From an uncultured Collinsella sp. (lineage in GTDB: Bacteria > Actinomycetota > Coriobacteriia > Coriobacteriales > Coriobacteriaceae), in the NCBI GenBank assembly GCA_902491565.1, contig CABUIE010000001.1:62001-126000 (forward strand): a stretch of 64,000 nt of DNA, written 5' to 3'. Positions within the stretch are counted from its first letter, which is position 1; each line of letters begins with the position of its first letter. Below, piece after piece: positions 42,925 through 51,380 of this stretch. Under the pieces are notes generated by a model. That model did no database searches, was not told the DNA's origin, and saw nothing but the letters and a program-made list of their open reading frames with translations. A program made the translations under genes and the position numbers.

Positions 42925-42994
42925 GGCCCCTTGGCCCTTAGTTTGCTACTGCGAACAGTCCTGCTCGCAGTAGCAAACTAAGGGCCAAGGGGCC
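42925..42994. repeat. Perfect 30-bp inverted repeat
   Basis: The arms 42925-42954 and 42965-42994 are fully complementary around the ten-base loop ACAGTCCTGC. No U-run follows. It lies 33 bases after the glycosyltransferase stop. Confidence 0.85.
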
Positions 42995-43086
42995 TCTGCT
43001 ATAAGAATCGATTGTCAGGTTATTTGAATTTGAAGATCTTCGACGCGCGGTACACAGGGGCCTGGGCTGAAAAGACTTGGTTGGTA

Positions 43087-43211
43087 GGTTGCCCGGTGGG
43101 GCTTGGTTATGTTTGTCGCGAGTTCCGCACGAGCCGAAGAGCACTTAATGTGTTCTTCGTGCGAGCCAGGACTGTAGAGCAGCAAACATAACCAAGCCCC
43201 ACCGGGCAACC
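43087..43211. repeat. Perfect 29-bp inverted repeat with inner hairpin
   Basis: The arms 43087-43115 and 43183-43211 are fully complementary. Between them, CGCACGA...TCGTGCG forms a second hairpin with a five-base bulge and TTAAT loop. It ends 12 bases before the P1 peptidase stop. Together with 42925-42994 it fills the 331-bp gap 42893-43223; no gene is seen there. Confidence 0.85.
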
Positions 43212-43223
43212 GGTCAGGTTAGG

Positions 43224-44225
43224 CTACTTCGCGGCGCCGGGGATGCCGTGGGAGGTTTTGGCGGTTTTGGCTCCGTTTACGATGGCGGTCTGTAGGGCCC
43301 TTACGGCGAGCATGCCCAGCAGGTCTAGGGGAACGCCGGCGCTTGCCTGGGCGCCCAGTTTGCCGCTGGCGAGGGTGTAGATGGTGTCGCCGTCGTTGGT
43401 GGTGTGTGTGGGGCGGATGGCGTGTGCGTAGGCGTCTGCGGCCATCTGGGAGACCTTGGTGGCTTGTGCCTTAGTGAGTTCCACGTTGGTGATGATGCAG
43501 CTGATGGTGGTGTTGGTGCGGTCGAGCGGCATCTGCATGGATCCGGCGGCGGCAAAGGCTGCGAGTTCCATGTCGACGATCTGGTCGCTATCGGCTGCGG
43601 CGCGCATGCCGGCGACCCACTCGCCGGTGAAGGGGTCGACAACGTTGCCGCAGGCGTTGACTGAGACCACGGCGCCCACCTTGATGGGGCCGAGCGCCAC
43701 GGCAGCAGCTCCAAGGCCGGCCTTCATGCAGGTGGCAGGCCCCATGAGCTTGCCTACAGTGGCGCCGGTGCCGGCGCCTACGTTGCCCTGTTCGAGCTTG
43801 GTGGGGGTGTGGTCGAGTGCTTCGCGCACGGCGGCGATGCCGGCCTCAATGTCGGGGCGCACGGTGGGGTCGCCAAAGGCAAGGTCGAAGATACAGCTGG
43901 AGCACACGATAGGCACCTGCGTGGGGCCGACGGGAAGGCCGATGCCGCGGCTCTCAAGCTCGCGAGCGACGCCGCTTGCGGCCTCGAGGCCAAAGGCCGA
44001 TCCGCCCGAAAGGCAGACGGCGTGGACCTTGTCGACGGTGTTCTCGGGTCGTAGCAGGTCGGTCTCGCGCGAAGCGGGAGCACCGCCGCGAACGTCAACG
44101 CCGCCGGTGGCGCCCTCGGGTGCCACGATTACGGTGCAACCGGTGCCGGCCTCCTCGTCCGTATAGTTGCCATAGCAAAAGCCATCGACATCGCAGACGT
44201 CAATGGCCTCGAGCAGTGTGTCCAT
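43224..44225 (-). CDS. P1 family peptidase (DmpA-like)
   Basis: 333 residues. Family pattern: GCTVIVAPEGATGGVDVRGG, AVCLSGGSAFGLEAASGV, GNVGAGTGATVGK, and NTTISCIITNVELTK, with a Ser/Thr nucleophile region in the last. P1 members self-cleave before the nucleophile and act as N-terminal aminopeptidases or beta-peptidyl enzymes. No signal peptide. Upstream spacing suggests a separate transcript from maf. Confidence 0.88.
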   Translation of the reverse strand: MDTLLEAIDVCDVDGFCYGNYTDEEAGTGCTVIVAPEGATGGVDVRGGAPASRETDLLRPENTVDKVHAVCLSGGSAFGLEAASGVARELESRGIGLPVGPTQVPIVCSSCIFDLAFGDPTVRPDIEAGIAAVREALDHTPTKLEQGNVGAGTGATVGKLMGPATCMKAGLGAAAVALGPIKVGAVVSVNACGNVVDPFTGEWVAGMRAAADSDQIVDMELAAFAAAGSMQMPLDRTNTTISCIITNVELTKAQATKVSQMAADAYAHAIRPTHTTNDGDTIYTLASGKLGAQASAGVPLDLLGMLAVRALQTAIVNGAKTAKTSHGIPGAAK

Positions 44226-44326
44226 GTTTAACTCCTATCGGTTTTCCGCCGCGCCTTGTGCCCGGTCGGGATCCGTACGGTACGCCAAAATTGTAGGCGC
44301 TGGGGAATACCCAGCGCCAGATGCAA

Positions 44327-44908
44327 TTACGAGAGTTTTTGAATCGCGCGCGCGACGCGGGCGATGGGTAGGCCCACCACGTTATAGAAGTCGCCCGAAA
44401 TATCGTGCACGAGCATGCGTCCGCCTGTGCCCTGAATGCCGTAGGCGCCGGCCTTGTCCATGGGCTCACCCGAGGCGACGTAGCGCTCGATCTGCTCGTC
44501 GGTGAGCTCGTAGAACGTCACGTCGGTCACATCGACAAAGGACAGGCTCTCGGCGGCATGCGGGGCGGCCGTGTCGCCTGCCTTAACGATGCAGACGCCG
44601 GTTGCGACCTGGTGCGTGCGGCCCGAAAGCTCACGGAGCATGGTGCGCGCCTCGTCCTCGGTTGCCGGCTTGCCCAGAATCTTGCCGTCAAAGGTGACGA
44701 TGGTGTCGGCCGCGGCCGTCAGCTCATTGGGCTCGGCATGTTCGGCGGCAACGGCGGCGGCTTTGGCGCGTGCTAAGCGTTCAACGAGCGTAAGCGGGGC
44801 CTCGCCATCAAACGGCGTTTCGTCGATATCGGCAGGAATGATGCGAATGTCATAGCCCGCCTTGCGCATCAACTCGATGCGGCGCGGTGATTGCGAAGCC
44901 AAAATCAT
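44327..44908 (-). CDS. maf: Maf family nucleotide pyrophosphatase
   Basis: 193 residues. It begins MILASQSPRRIELM, has AAADTIVTFDGKILGKP, and ends with TGGRMLVHDISGDFYNVVGLP, the Maf signature. Maf enzymes hydrolyse non-canonical nucleotides and influence septum formation. Start ATG overlaps the stop of the DJ-1-type gene by four bases (ATGA). Confidence 0.92.
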   Translation of the reverse strand: MILASQSPRRIELMRKAGYDIRIIPADIDETPFDGEAPLTLVERLARAKAAAVAAEHAEPNELTAAADTIVTFDGKILGKPATEDEARTMLRELSGRTHQVATGVCIVKAGDTAAPHAAESLSFVDVTDVTFYELTDEQIERYVASGEPMDKAGAYGIQGTGGRMLVHDISGDFYNVVGLPIARVARAIQKLS

Positions 44909-45447
44909 AGCTGAATGCCCTCGGCGACTTTCTCGACGGCCTTGTCGCCGGCGAGCGTGCGCAGCAGCTCAAGCGCAAAGGGGAGCGACTGGGCCATGCC
45001 GCTGGCGGTGATGATGTTGCCGTCTTGCGTGACCTTCTCGCCGGTATAGGCGCCTTCGGGGAAGCTTTTCTCAAAGCCAGGGAAGCACGTGGCGTGGCGC
45101 CCCTCGAGCAGGTCGAGCTCGCCCAGGATAAACGGGGCGGCGCAGATGGCGGCGACGTGCTTGGTCGCGGCGAACTCGCGGACCACGTCGCAGACGCGCT
45201 GATCGGCGCGCAGGTTGGTAGCACCGGGTAGGCCGCCGGGTAGCACGACGCAGTCGTACTCGTCAAAGTCGATCTCATCAAAGAGCGCATCGCAGGTCAC
45301 GGGGATCTGCAGCGAGCTTACGACCTCACGCGTGGGCATGATCGAGACGAGCGTGGCGCGCACGCCGCCGCGACGCATGACATCGACCATGGTCAAGCAT
45401 TCAATAGTTTCAAAGCCATCGGCGGCGAGAACGGCAACGCTGGGCAT
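44905..45447 (-). CDS. DJ-1/PfpI family protein
   Basis: 180 residues from ATG 45447 after AAAGGAAC; a start at 45471 would lie before the ribosome site. It begins SVAVLAADGFETIE, with the conserved Glu, and has AAICAAPFILGE with the nucleophile Cys (most relatives read A-I-C-A-A/G-P) and GMAQSLPFALELLR. DJ-1 proteins act as chaperones, deglycases or amidases. Coupled to maf downstream. Confidence 0.9.
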   Translation of the reverse strand: MPSVAVLAADGFETIECLTMVDVMRRGGVRATLVSIMPTREVVSSLQIPVTCDALFDEIDFDEYDCVVLPGGLPGATNLRADQRVCDVVREFAATKHVAAICAAPFILGELDLLEGRHATCFPGFEKSFPEGAYTGEKVTQDGNIITASGMAQSLPFALELLRTLAGDKAVEKVAEGIQL

Positions 45448-45552
45448 GGGGGTTCCTTTCATAGGCGGCATACAATTAGCCGTCTTATACCCCGAAGACC
45501 TCCGCTTGCCACGCTCGATTTCCCAATGATTTTCTGAGCAATGATTAAGCGG

Positions 45553-46866
45553 TTAGTTGCGCTTGAGGTGGACGACGGTTTCGCAGTGGAAGGTTTGCGG
45601 GAACAGGTCGACCGGCGTGATCTTGACGGGGGAGAAGGTGCCCTCCTCGACAAAGCGCTTGAGGTCGCGGGCCAGAGTTGCCGGGTCGCAGCTCACGTAG
45701 GCGACATCACGGGCGCTCGTGCTCGCGATGAGGTCGATGGCCTCGGGCGCCAAGCCTGCGCGCGGCGGATCGACTACCAAGACATCGGCATCCTGATCGG
45801 GGAACTCGCGCACCGCGTCGCCGCCGATGACGTCGACGTTGTCGAGCTTGTTGATCTCGAGGTTACGGCGTAGATCGCGCACGGCCGGGCCATAGGCTTC
45901 GACGGCGGCGACAAAATCGCAGCGGCGGGCGAGCGGCAGGGTAAAGGTGCCGGCACCGCAGTACAGGTCCACGGCCAGCTCGTCTTCCTGCGGGTCGAGG
46001 GCGTCCATAACGAGCTCAATCAAAATCTCGGCGCCCTTGGTATTGACCTGGAAAAACGACGGGGCAGATAAGCGCATCTGGCCTTCGGCGATATTCTCGG
46101 TCCACGAGCCCTCGCCGGCGAGCATCTCGACTTTGGAGACGCGGCGGGCTTTCTTTTCGCCCTTGCTCATCACACGCACGATGCTCGTGGGATGGGCGGC
46201 GTCCGCCAGCACGCGGGAGACCTGCGAGCGCGGAAAAGAGCCCGTGGGCGTCCAGAGCGCGACCTCGAGTGCCTTGGTGCGGCGTGATGCGCGAATGCCT
46301 ACGCGTTCGAGCCCCAAGTCATGGCTGCCGCTTAGATAGTTGAGCGCGCCGACGACCGATTTGAGCGCCTTGGGAAAACGCTTATCGAACAGCGGGCACG
46401 CATCGACGGTCACGATTTTGCTGGGGTCGACACCGTGCATGCCAAGGCGCACGCGACCGTTGACGACGGTCGGTTCGAGCTCGATCTTATTGCGGTAGCC
46501 CCAGTCGTCCTTGGTGTGGCGGATGGGCTGCACCAGCTCATCGACCTGCTCAGGAGCGAACTTGCCGATGCGCTCGAGCGTGGAGCGCAGGTTTTGCTCC
46601 TTGGCGACGAGCTGTGCCGTGCGTGAGAGATTGCCCCACGAGCAGCCGCCGCAGATGCCCACGAAGGGGCAGGGAGGCTGAATGCGATCGGGACTTGGCT
46701 CCAGAATCTCGGTGGTGCGGGCGCGCATGAACGACTTGCCGTCCTGTACGACCTCGGCCTCGACGGTGTCGCCTGCCACGGCGCCCTGCACAAAGACGGC
46801 CTTGCCGTTGTCGGCGTGCGCCAGACCGTCGGCGCCGTAGGTCATCGATTCTATAGTGAGCTTCAT
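45553..46866 (-). CDS. rlmD: 23S rRNA (uracil-5)-methyltransferase, RumA/RlmD type
   Basis: 437 residues from ATG 46866; the ATG at 46878 is possible. An N-terminal TRAM domain (~1-55) is followed by the 4Fe-4S Cys set CPFVGICGGCSW plus DACPLF. The methyltransferase part has FFQVNTKGAE, DLYCGAGTFTLPLA and VVDPPRAGL. It ends with YVSCDPATLARDL, holding the catalytic Cys. It methylates uridine in 23S rRNA, or possibly tRNA as TrmA-like enzymes do. Confidence 0.9.
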   Translation of the reverse strand: MKLTIESMTYGADGLAHADNGKAVFVQGAVAGDTVEAEVVQDGKSFMRARTTEILEPSPDRIQPPCPFVGICGGCSWGNLSRTAQLVAKEQNLRSTLERIGKFAPEQVDELVQPIRHTKDDWGYRNKIELEPTVVNGRVRLGMHGVDPSKIVTVDACPLFDKRFPKALKSVVGALNYLSGSHDLGLERVGIRASRRTKALEVALWTPTGSFPRSQVSRVLADAAHPTSIVRVMSKGEKKARRVSKVEMLAGEGSWTENIAEGQMRLSAPSFFQVNTKGAEILIELVMDALDPQEDELAVDLYCGAGTFTLPLARRCDFVAAVEAYGPAVRDLRRNLEINKLDNVDVIGGDAVREFPDQDADVLVVDPPRAGLAPEAIDLIASTSARDVAYVSCDPATLARDLKRFVEEGTFSPVKITPVDLFPQTFHCETVVHLKRN

Positions 46867-46979
46867 ATCCCTGCCTGTCATTCGCGTTGTTGTTCGCACC
46901 ATGGTAGCAGGGAAAAGCGCCCCGCATCCGAGGCTTTCCTCAAATGCGGGACGCTTCTACAAACTGCTTCTACAAACGA

Positions 46980-49481
46980 CTATTTCGTCTTGCCGGTAAT
47001 GAGCGTCTTAAGACCCAGGCCGATCAGGCCCAGACCCATGCGCACGCGACCGGGGCGATGGCGCTCGATGGCCTTGGTCTTGCCGGCGGGCTTATCGCGA
47101 CGGGCACTCGTCTCGGGTGCGGGCTTGGTGACCTGCGGCTCGGGCTGAGGTGCAGGTGCAGGCTTGGGCTCAATGACGGTCGCCTGGACCTTCTGAACCT
47201 CGGGCGCTTTCTCCACGGCGGGCTCTGCGGCAGCCTCGGGCTCATTCACCGGGGGAGCGGCAATCGCTTCCGGTTTGGCAGCTGCCCCATGTTCAACCTC
47301 GGCCTGAATAGCTTCTTCGGCCACACGTTCCTTCTCCTGTGCGCGCTGCTGCGCGGCCGCCTCGGCGTTGCGATAGGCACGCTCCAGTAGGGCTTCCTGC
47401 GAGTTGAAGGGTTTCTCACCCTCTGCACGCTCCACGGGGACCCAGGTACCGTCGCTCGTGAGGCTGCGGGCCTTCACGTTGTCGCGCAGCTGCATGCCCA
47501 TGTACTCGTGCACCAGGGCGCGGCAGGTGGGGTCGAGCACGGGGAAGGCGATCTCCACGCGGTGCTCTGTGTTGCGCGTCATCATGTCGGCCGAGCTCAG
47601 ATAGATCATGTCCGAGTCCACGCCAAAGGCGTAAACGCGCGCATGCTCCAAAAAGCGTCCGACGATAGAACGGACATGCACGTTCTCGGTCTTGCCCGGA
47701 ACGCCCGGCTTGAGGCACGAGATGCCGCGGATGATCATGTCCACGCGGACTCCTGCGCACGATGCCTCGGCGATCTTGTCGATGACCTCGCGGTCGGTGA
47801 GCGAGTTGAGCTTAAAGAACACACGGGCGGGCTCGCCGGCGAGGGCGCGCTGGATCTCGCGATCCAGGCCGCGCATGATGAGCGGCTTCAGGCCGACCGG
47901 CGCCACGCCCAGGAAGCGGTAATCGCCGCGCAGGTTGCCCAGCGACAGGTTGCGGAAGAACAAGTTGGCGTCCTCGCCGATGCCGGGATGGGCGGTCATG
48001 AGCATAAAGTCGCTGTAGAGCTTGGCCGTCTTCTCGTTAAAGTTGCCGGTGCCCAACAGCGTCAGGCGTGTAAGCGCCATGCCCTCGCGATAGGTGAGCT
48101 GGCAGATCTTGGAGTGGCACTTAAAGCCCTCGGAGCCGTAGATGACGGTGCAGCCTGCCTCTTCCAGACGCTCGGCCCACTCGATGTTGTTCTGTTCGTC
48201 GAAGCGGGCGCGGAGCTCCATGAGCACCGTGACCTCTTTGCCGTTCTCGGCGGCATCGATCAGCGACTCGCACAGGCGGCTCTGCTTGGCCACGCGGTAG
48301 AGCGTGATTCGCAGCGAGATGCACTCGGGGTCGTAGGCGGCCTCATGCACCAGATCCAGGAAGGGGTTCATGGCCTCATAGGGATAAAAGAGCAGCTTGT
48401 CGTGCCGAAGTACCTGCTCGCGGATGGAGCGGGTCATATCGATGGTGGGGTTGGGCTGCGGCTTAAACGGCGTAAAGAGCAGCTCATTGCGCAGGTGCTC
48501 GGGAATCTTGCCCTCAATGCCAAAGACATAGCCCAAGTTGAGCGGGATATCGCAGGTAAAGACCGAGCGACGCGAGAGCTCGAGCGCTTTGCGGATGGTC
48601 TTGAGCGTTGCTTTTTCGAGTGAGCCCGAGACGGCGAGCACTACCGGCTGCAGGCGCAAGCGCTTCTTGAGGATGCGCTTCATGTGCTGGCGGTAATCCT
48701 CTTCCTCCTCGACGCCCTCGCCGTCCGGGTCGATATCGGCGTTGCGGGTGACGCGGATGAGCGCGCGGTCGAGCGGCTTATAGGAGCCAAAGCAGCTGTC
48801 CAGGCAGGCGAGAATGACGTCTTCGAGCAGAATGTAGGAGTAGGTGCCGGTGGGCGAGGGGATCTCGACCACGCGGTTCATCGAGGCGGGAATCTCGATC
48901 AGGCCCAGCAGACTTTCCTCGTCGGTGACGCCGTCCAGGCCGCAGGCCAGGTAGAGTGCGCCGTTGCGCAGGTTGGGGAAGGGGTGGCGCGGGTCGATCA
49001 CCAGCGGTGAGATGACCGGCGACACGTAGGCCTGGAAGTAGCGGGTAACAAAGGTGCGCTCCTCGGGCGTAAGCGAATCGATGCGGGCGCGGTGAACGCC
49101 CAGGGTGTCGAGCTTGCCCTCGATGTTCTTAAAGATGGACTCCCAACGGGTAAGGAGCCCGGGCATTTCGGCCATGACAGCATCGACCTGTTCGGAGGCG
49201 CTCATATTGCTCTTGTTGTCAACAGGCTGTTTTTTGAGCTCAGCAAGGTCGGACAGGCCACCCACGCGCACCATGAGGAACTCATCGAGGTTTGACTCGA
49301 AGATCGAGACGAACTTAAGGCGCTCGAACAACGGCACGGACTCATCGAAGGCCTCGTCGAGCACACGGTTGTCAAAGCGCAGCCAGCTGAGCTCTCGGTT
49401 CTGCGTGTACGAGAAGTCGCGCGGCGGCTTGCGCAGCTTTGCGGCGGCTTGCTTTTTTTCGATTTTGCTCGGCATATGCAT
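46980..49481 (-). CDS. ppk1: Polyphosphate kinase 1 with long C-terminal tail
   Basis: 833 residues from ATG 49481; ATG 49475 is also possible, and the longer frame to 49520 crosses a GTCCCC-GCA-GGGGAC hairpin. PPK1 features: RELSWLRFDNRVLDEA, RRSVFTCDIPLNLGYVFGI, the catalytic His in FKCHSKICQL, GNFNEKTAKLYSDFML and SLTDREVIDKIAEA. Residues after about 690 form a long Ala/Pro/Glu/Lys-rich tail ending in basic residues, beyond the usual family end. It makes polyphosphate from ATP. Confidence 0.92.
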   Translation of the reverse strand: MHMPSKIEKKQAAAKLRKPPRDFSYTQNRELSWLRFDNRVLDEAFDESVPLFERLKFVSIFESNLDEFLMVRVGGLSDLAELKKQPVDNKSNMSASEQVDAVMAEMPGLLTRWESIFKNIEGKLDTLGVHRARIDSLTPEERTFVTRYFQAYVSPVISPLVIDPRHPFPNLRNGALYLACGLDGVTDEESLLGLIEIPASMNRVVEIPSPTGTYSYILLEDVILACLDSCFGSYKPLDRALIRVTRNADIDPDGEGVEEEEDYRQHMKRILKKRLRLQPVVLAVSGSLEKATLKTIRKALELSRRSVFTCDIPLNLGYVFGIEGKIPEHLRNELLFTPFKPQPNPTIDMTRSIREQVLRHDKLLFYPYEAMNPFLDLVHEAAYDPECISLRITLYRVAKQSRLCESLIDAAENGKEVTVLMELRARFDEQNNIEWAERLEEAGCTVIYGSEGFKCHSKICQLTYREGMALTRLTLLGTGNFNEKTAKLYSDFMLMTAHPGIGEDANLFFRNLSLGNLRGDYRFLGVAPVGLKPLIMRGLDREIQRALAGEPARVFFKLNSLTDREVIDKIAEASCAGVRVDMIIRGISCLKPGVPGKTENVHVRSIVGRFLEHARVYAFGVDSDMIYLSSADMMTRNTEHRVEIAFPVLDPTCRALVHEYMGMQLRDNVKARSLTSDGTWVPVERAEGEKPFNSQEALLERAYRNAEAAAQQRAQEKERVAEEAIQAEVEHGAAAKPEAIAAPPVNEPEAAAEPAVEKAPEVQKVQATVIEPKPAPAPQPEPQVTKPAPETSARRDKPAGKTKAIERHRPGRVRMGLGLIGLGLKTLITGKTK

Positions 49482-50033
49482 CTGTCCGTTCAGTCCCCGC
49501 AGGGGACGGTAGCCTAACACTATTCACTATTGTCTCAATTTAGTCGACCTGTGGCACGGACGTATTGTGCGAACGGTATCTTTACCTACTTCTTACGCCG
49601 TCAAGGCTTGCAACTAACTGCCCGACTCGTTTTGAAAACAATCTATATCCATACTCAACTGGTGAGGATGTATGAATAAGAATGATTGCTAGCTGAATAT
49701 AATCGAATCCAAATTGAATCATGGACAGACGACATATATATGCAGAAAACAGTTTTAGCTATGCAATTCCTAAACATGAAATTATTTGTGCAATCTTGCT
49801 CAATTCCTTAGAAAAAAGAACGATTACCTTTGAAAACCTGCTTTAGAGAACTGAAGTGCATCATGGGGGAATCATATGCGATATACCGTTCATCGCACTT
49901 TGCTGACCGTTCGGGGGCGAGGTGGAATTGCGGGTGGTTTTTGGATATAACTAGAGCTGTCAGCAAGCAGCGTCCCATACGGAGGGGCGCTGATACATTC
50001 GGCCAGTAAGGCCCGAAAGAAAGGTAGGAGGCC
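49482..50033. other. AT-rich 550-bp regulatory gap before arcA
   Basis: No convincing gene. 49600-49880 is clearly AT-rich compared with flanks. It includes three TGAAT half-sites (49671-49719) and short A/T tracts. Near 49985-50025 a purine-rich AGAAAGGTAGGAGG gives the arcA ribosome site. Confidence 0.6.
49671..49719 (+). promoter_or_regulatory. Three TGAAT half-sites at 21-bp steps, candidate ArgR operator
   Basis: TGAAT starts at 49673, 49694 and 49715, each 21 bp apart. ARG boxes are 18 bp and commonly separated by 3 bp, giving this period. The first site, TATGAATAAGAATGATTG, best fits the ARG box pattern. An ArgR-type regulator of the deiminase genes is inferred. Confidence 0.5.
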
Positions 50034-51275
50034 ATGACGAAAGGTCTGCACGTGCCTTCCGAGATCGGCAAGCTCAGGAAGGTCTGCCTGCACCGTCCCG
50101 GCGACGAGCTCCTCAACCTGCCGCCCGACGAGCTCGAGCGACTCCTGTTCGACGACGTCCCGTTCCTGGAGGTCGCGCAGCAGGAGCACGACACCTTCGC
50201 CCAGATCCTGAGGGACCAGGGCGTGGAGGTCCTCTACCTCGAGAACCTCGTCGCAGAGGTGTTCGACCAGGTCCCCGGCGCCCGCGCCGAGTTCACCGAC
50301 CAGTACATCGCCGAGGCCGGCATCCGCGGCCAGCACATGCCGCAGATCGTCCGCGAGAAGCTGGACTCCATCGAGGACAACCTCGAGTTCGTCAAGAAGA
50401 CCATGGCCGGCATGACCAAGGCCGAGATCGACATGCCCCTCACGGCCTCCACGACCCTCGACTCCCTGGTCAACTCCGAGTCCGAGTCCGACCTGATCAT
50501 CGACCCGATGCCCAACCTCTACTTCACCCGCGACCCGTTCGCGGTCGTCGGCGAGGGCGTCAACCTCAACCGCATGTACTCGGTCACCCGCAACCGCGAG
50601 ACCCTGTACGGCAAGTACGTCTTCAAGTACCACCCCGACTACAAGGACGTCTCCCTGTACTTCCGCCGCGACTGCCAGTTCCACACCGAGGGCGGCGACG
50701 TGCTGAACATCAACGAGAAGACCCTCGCCGTCGGCATCTCCCAGCGCACCCAGGCCGCGGCCATCGACGTCATGGCCCAGAACATCTTCTGGAACTCCGA
50801 CTCCAAGGTCGAGCGCATCCTGGCCTTCGACATCCCGGTCTCGCGCGCCTTCATGCACCTCGACACGGTCTTCACCCAGATCGACGTCGATAAGTTCACG
50901 ATCCACCCCGCCATCATGGGCACCCTGCGCGTCTACGAGCTGACCGCCGGCAAGAACCCGGGCGACGTGAACATCCGCCTGATCGAGGACACCCTCGAGC
51001 ACGTCCTGGAGGACGCCACCGGCGTCGACCAGGTCAAGCTGATCCCCTGCGGCGGCGGCGACCCGATCGCGGCCTCCCGCGAGCAGTGGAACGACGGCTC
51101 CAACACCCTGTGCGTCGAGCCCGGCAAGATCTGCGTCTACGCCCGCAACACCGTCACCAACGACGTGCTGTACAAGGAGGGCCTGGACCTTCTCGTCGTG
51201 CCCTCCGCCGAGCTCTCCCGCGGCCGCGGCGGCCCGCGCTGCATGAGCATGCCCTTCTGGCGCGAGGACCTCTAA
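50034..51275 (+). CDS. arcA: Arginine deiminase
   Basis: 413 residues from ATG 50034 after GGTAGGAGG. Motifs: KVCLHRPGDELLNL, NLYFTRDPFAVVG, FHTEGGDVLNI, MHLDTVFTQID, and the catalytic Cys in GGPRCMSMPFWRE. It converts arginine to citrulline and ammonia. Codons end almost entirely in C or G, visibly more so than in arcB, suggesting very high expression or a different origin. Upstream lie candidate ARG boxes; arcB and an antiporter follow. Confidence 0.96.
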   Translation: MTKGLHVPSEIGKLRKVCLHRPGDELLNLPPDELERLLFDDVPFLEVAQQEHDTFAQILRDQGVEVLYLENLVAEVFDQVPGARAEFTDQYIAEAGIRGQHMPQIVREKLDSIEDNLEFVKKTMAGMTKAEIDMPLTASTTLDSLVNSESESDLIIDPMPNLYFTRDPFAVVGEGVNLNRMYSVTRNRETLYGKYVFKYHPDYKDVSLYFRRDCQFHTEGGDVLNINEKTLAVGISQRTQAAAIDVMAQNIFWNSDSKVERILAFDIPVSRAFMHLDTVFTQIDVDKFTIHPAIMGTLRVYELTAGKNPGDVNIRLIEDTLEHVLEDATGVDQVKLIPCGGGDPIAASREQWNDGSNTLCVEPGKICVYARNTVTNDVLYKEGLDLLVVPSAELSRGRGGPRCMSMPFWREDL

Positions 51276-51287
51276 GTCTTTCCGTTT

Positions 51288-51316
51288 CCGGTGCGGTCCC
51301 CCTACAACCGCACCGG
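51288..51316 (+). terminator. Hairpin after arcA
   Basis: CCGGTGCGGT and ACCGCACCGG pair around nine bases, followed by a smaller GCCCGTT/AACGGGC hairpin (51321-51335). No U-run, so it may be a processing or stabilising element between arcA and arcB. Confidence 0.55.
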
Positions 51317-51380
51317 CTTCGCCCGTTAAACGGGCACCACTAATACTTACGTAATTCATTTCTTCGAAAGGAATCAAACC

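Noticed and set aside
42893..43223. CRISPR array or invertible element
   Set aside because: The repeats are inverted, not direct, there are no spacers, and no recombinase is adjacent; xerD is distant and housekeeping.
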